In this document: in pieces, positions 5,439-8,302 of the stretch | Numbering within the stretch: position 1 is the first letter of the stretch | How the letters are laid out: each line of letters begins with the position of its first letter | Notes under the pieces: model-generated | What the model saw: the letters and a program-made list of their open reading frames with translations, nothing else | Database searches by the model: none | Told to the model about the DNA's origin: nothing | Made by a program: the position numbers and the translations under genes | Source: Gammaproteobacteria bacterium | GTDB lineage: Bacteria; Pseudomonadota; Gammaproteobacteria; UBA1113 | NCBI GenBank assembly: GCA_019752835.1 | Contig: JAIELR010000180.1 | Coordinates: 1 to 8,302, forward strand | Direction of reading: 5' to 3' | DNA: 8,302 nt

Positions 5439-8302
5439 TCAAAAAACATCGGGGTCGACGACATGATAAACTGAAGTATCAACTTCATCGGATATATAAC
5501 CTTGATCATAATTTTTATCAGTTTCTTCAAGTTTATTTGCAAAAAAAGTATCGATCGAATTAACTAATGCTTTATTGTCCTTATTACTCTCTTTAGGCGA
5601 TTGTGCAGAATTTGAAGCATCCTTGTGTACATCAACGTCAAGAAGTTGCCCATTCAGCTCTTGCTCAAGCACTTGATATTCAGGTAATTTATCTATGTCC
5701 TTCCGGCCAAAAAGTAACGCCTCGAAAACAACTTGAGCAGGCGCATCAACAACACATTGAGTTAAATAATCATCCACGGACATATTTTTCATTTTCGCAA
5801 GCTCAATAGGGAGCGTTTGAAGTTGCAAATGATGCTTCTTGCGGATCTCCACTATTTTAGATTCATAATTAGAGATATTAAGTAGACCTTTAAGTGTATC
5901 CGGTAATAATAAATCAATAGCCACAGCATAATAGCTTAATCCGAATTGCGCAGCCATTTCTGTCGGATTCTCTTTTAACAATTCTGACCAAACATGATCT
6001 AATGTTTCGCCAGTAAATGTAGTTAAAATATGGGTAGCTAGCTCCAGTGTCATCGGACCACAAGAGACTAGCCCTTCGTCTTCATAGTCGTGGCACTGCA
6101 GTTGATGCTCGGAAAGCCACACGTCCGCTATCGTGCCATCTTTCTTCAAGTCAGCGAGGGTATTATAACAATCAACTTTATCAGTTATGCCTAACGGATT
6201 GATGAGTAGCAATTTCCTCTCTTTAATTAAACCGCAAATGAAGTGATTTTTCGCACCGGGCTCTTTGCTGATAAACAAGGCTGGCCTATTTAGTCGAAGG
6301 CCTAACCTAATCAGCTGCCGCAGTTGTTTTTTGAATATATCAGTGTTATTATCATCTTTATCATCATCAAAAAGTACCCTGATACTTCTCGTTTGATTGG
6401 TAGCAAGTTGTAATAAGTAATGACACACTTGTGGGTGATACCAAGTCCTGAAATTGAGGTGTGAAGGCTCTCCGCCCTTTCCGAGGAAAATCTGAGTAGC
6501 TAAATTGACAATTGCTGCCTCTTCAGGTTTTGACACTTTGGATTGCTTGAATTTCGAAGCTATATCATTGAAATTAGGGGGATGCATTTCTTTATGACTT
6601 ACCTCTTCCTTGGAACAACCCTCCAATGGTTCATCCTGAATCGCGTGCTCCTCATGCATTTCTTCTACTGAAACATCATTTTTTTTCTCTAATTTTTCAA
6701 TATCTTTTGATAATTGCTGTTCCTTAATAAGATAATTTTCATTTGAAACTGAAAATCTATTTTGTTTCAGGTACTTCTTCAAACCATAATTAACGCCAGG
6801 AACTTCTAAAAGACCCTTGAAAAATTTAGAAATATAATCTACTATAATCTCAATAAAAAAAATTTCTTCATTATTTAGATTTCGATTTGAGTTGCCAAAA
6901 TTTCCCCACTCTGGGAAATATCTTAAAATTAACTCCCAGCACTCTTCAAAGTACACTCTTGCATAAATGTTCCATTCCAAAAATTTTAAATTTTTGGGGA
7001 AATTGTGTTTATTTTCAAACGCGTAACAAGAACAGCTGATTTGTTCTAAAAGAAATTGAGGGAACTCGCTTTGCCATTTATGTAATAACACTCCTCGAAC
7101 GAAAAGTACAAGCAGCCAAATTAATTTACCTCTTCTTCCATTTTGCTTATCGTAGTACTCTAAAACAAAAATATTTCTTGAAAAGAAAATTAACAATTTT
7201 TTTGTATCTTCAGAAGAAGGATTATCAATGTATTTATTAAAAACCTCATTATTTTTATCTACGATTCCGTGAGCGAACTCTCGCAAAAAATTAATGTAAA
7301 AACTTACAAGACGAGAAATTTCATTTGGGGAAATTTTATTTAAGTCCTTAACATATGCTCTTATCATTTTTTTTCTATCATCATCTTGCATATTTTTAAG
7401 TTGTCGTGGTATTTTTTCAGTTTTAGGATTAGCTGGAACTGATAATGAAATCAAGCCTAACAAACTCTTCATTATTAAATTATTGTCTTTAGCTACCTGA
7501 GCATCCTCTAGTGCGCTCTGAAATGCTGCATAAGCAATTTGTTTTTGGCTCCCCTTAATATTTTTTCTATCAGTATGCATAATAATATTAGCTTGCCATA
7601 GATGCCCAAGAGCTCGTTCTTTTTTGATACTTTGTTTAATTACTTTAGGAATTAAGTCATGAGGAATTAGAGAATTAGAATTACTTAATGCTCTTTCCCT
7701 AGGCATCTCAGTCAGATTAACTATAGCTCTCTGTTTTTTTTCAGAAGTGACCTTATTATGATTATTAGTATTATCGAGAAATGCTAAAGAGCTATTCATA
7801 GCATTCCTAAACGCTTCCATATTAAATAGAAATACAGCCAGCCGCTCATACATTTCGAAAACACTACGCCGATGAAAATCCCTTATGACTTGTAAAAAAG
7901 CACGGAGGTGATCAAGAATGCCACCCATGCTTGCTGGCATGGAATCACTAATAAGCATTACCCATGAGTGCTGAGGAAATAGAAACTTATCGGCAATACT
8001 GTCCAAATCACTATAGCGAGGGAGTACCGCGTGCGAAAGAGGACCTAAAATTTCTCTGATTTTAATGATTTTATTGAAAGACAGTTTCTCAGGTTGATTA
8101 AGTCCTTTTGGGCGGCGTTTATTGTTTTTTTCTAATTTGTCATATAATGCATTATATTTTTTGTCCTCTTTAGTTTTGGCATGTAAAAGCTCTATTATCG
8201 TGTTATTTTCTTTATCAAACCAATAAAATTTTCTTTCGTTTTTACATATAATATAGCAAAATGGCGAGTTAACGTTTATGGTATTCACATCGGGAAGCTC
8301 GT
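5439..8302 (-). CDS. Large protein with a Ulp1-like cysteine protease module, predicted effector; N-terminus uncertain
   Basis: I do not recognise the whole protein. A GTG at 8288 gives 949 residues, but it lacks a Shine-Dalgarno sequence and the frame stays open to the right edge, so the true start may lie outside. Numbering is from that GTG. Residues about 85-165 are helical. Residues 226-280 have TPR-like spacing (ALGHLWQANIIM, AYAAFQSALEDAQVAKDNN). A hydrophobic stretch at 389-404 (LIWLLVLFVRGVLL) contains an Arg and is more likely a buried helix than a membrane span. A charged coiled-coil linker occupies about 519-565. Residues about 605-800 resemble CE-clan proteases (C48/Ulp1-like): His682 in NHFICGLI, Asn697 in LLLINPLG and Cys743 in LVSCGPMTLELATHI, in the order His-Asp/Asn-Cys. 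The tail after about 885 is polar and acidic, ending DPDVF. No signal peptide is seen. The middle is clearly more AT-rich than its neighbours, suggesting transfer. Deubiquitinase, deSUMOylase or acetyltransferase activity is possible. Confidence 0.9.
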   Translation of the reverse strand, partial: ELPDVNTINVNSPFCYIICKNERKFYWFDKENNTIIELLHAKTKEDKKYNALYDKLEKNNKRRPKGLNQPEKLSFNKIIKIREILGPLSHAVLPRYSDLDSIADKFLFPQHSWVMLISDSMPASMGGILDHLRAFLQVIRDFHRRSVFEMYERLAVFLFNMEAFRNAMNSSLAFLDNTNNHNKVTSEKKQRAIVNLTEMPRERALSNSNSLIPHDLIPKVIKQSIKKERALGHLWQANIIMHTDRKNIKGSQKQIAYAAFQSALEDAQVAKDNNLIMKSLLGLISLSVPANPKTEKIPRQLKNMQDDDRKKMIRAYVKDLNKISPNEISRLVSFYINFLREFAHGIVDKNNEVFNKYIDNPSSEDTKKLLIFFSRNIFVLEYYDKQNGRRGKLIWLLVLFVRGVLLHKWQSEFPQFLLEQISCSCYAFENKHNFPKNLKFLEWNIYARVYFEECWELILRYFPEWGNFGNSNRNLNNEEIFFIEIIVDYISKFFKGLLEVPGVNYGLKKYLKQNRFSVSNENYLIKEQQLSKDIEKLEKKNDVSVEEMHEEHAIQDEPLEGCSKEEVSHKEMHPPNFNDIASKFKQSKVSKPEEAAIVNLATQIFLGKGGEPSHLNFRTWYHPQVCHYLLQLATNQTRSIRVLFDDDKDDNNTDIFKKQLRQLIRLGLRLNRPALFISKEPGAKNHFICGLIKERKLLLINPLGITDKVDCYNTLADLKKDGTIADVWLSEHQLQCHDYEDEGLVSCGPMTLELATHILTTFTGETLDHVWSELLKENPTEMAAQFGLSYYAVAIDLLLPDTLKGLLNISNYESKIVEIRKKHHLQLQTLPIELAKMKNMSVDDYLTQCVVDAPAQVVFEALLFGRKDIDKLPEYQVLEQELNGQLLDVDVHKDASNSAQSPKESNKDNKALVNSIDTFFANKLEETDKNYDQGYISDEVDTSVYHVVDPDVF

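Noticed and set aside
5603..5809. Plus-strand frame of 68 codons opposite the effector's C-terminus
   Set aside because: Antisense shadow without a ribosome-binding site or recognisable motif.
6780..7130. Membrane segments in the large protein
   Set aside because: The most hydrophobic stretches (around residues 389-404 and 474-490) are interrupted by charged residues and lie in an amphipathic helical context, so they look like buried helices.
1..8302. CRISPR array, tRNA, rRNA, insertion sequence or attachment site
   Set aside because: No regularly spaced short repeats, no tRNA-like cloverleaf and no transposase or integrase coding sequence were seen; the repeats present are palindromes or lie within genes.

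Overview
The window looks like a piece of a gammaproteobacterial chromosome: a conserved housekeeping block with an accessory region on its right and a repeat-bearing lipoprotein gene on its left. The divergent pair zapB-like/zapA/ygfA versus ygfB/pepP is a classical gammaproteobacterial arrangement. The moderate-to-low GC, the dispersed palindromic repeats and a very large protein with a eukaryotic-type (Ulp1-like) cysteine protease module suggest a host-associated lineage such as Legionellales. That last placement is inference; no rRNA or other phylogenetic marker was available.

Layout, left to right. (1) Positions 1-808, minus strand: the 5' part of a Ser/Thr/Pro-rich lipoprotein gene that runs off the left edge, with tandem repeats inside it and a good sigma70-type promoter at 847-875. 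(2) Positions 892-953: a GC-rich imperfect palindrome of dispersed-repeat type, which supplies the stop codon of ygfA. (3) Positions 949-2072, minus strand: a compact operon of a zapB-like coiled-coil gene, zapA and ygfA (5-formyltetrahydrofolate cyclo-ligase), with overlapping or nearly touching genes. (4) Positions 2190-5303, plus strand: ygfB, a long palindromic repeat, pepP (aminopeptidase P) and a zinc-dependent alcohol dehydrogenase; pepP and the dehydrogenase are 9 bases apart. (5) Positions about 5307-5432: a decayed N-terminal fragment of an MFS transporter gene, containing a hairpin. (6) Positions 5439 to the right edge, minus strand: one reading frame of at least 949 codons. It has a helical, partly TPR-like N-terminal and middle part, a short charged linker, a protease-like module with His682/Asn697/Cys743, and an acidic C-terminal tail.

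How the genes work together. The left operon joins Z-ring assembly (ZapA and a ZapB-like coiled coil) with folate salvage. The right operon joins YgfB with a proline-specific aminopeptidase, as in relatives, but the ubiquinone hydroxylase genes that often follow pepP are absent, and an aldehyde/alcohol reductase stands there instead. The large minus-strand gene does not belong to this block. It meets the operon tail to tail at a truncated transporter relic, which suggests an insertion or replacement event. It is the most interesting object in the window: a candidate secreted deubiquitinase, deSUMOylase or acetyltransferase-like effector without an obvious known full-length relative that I can name.
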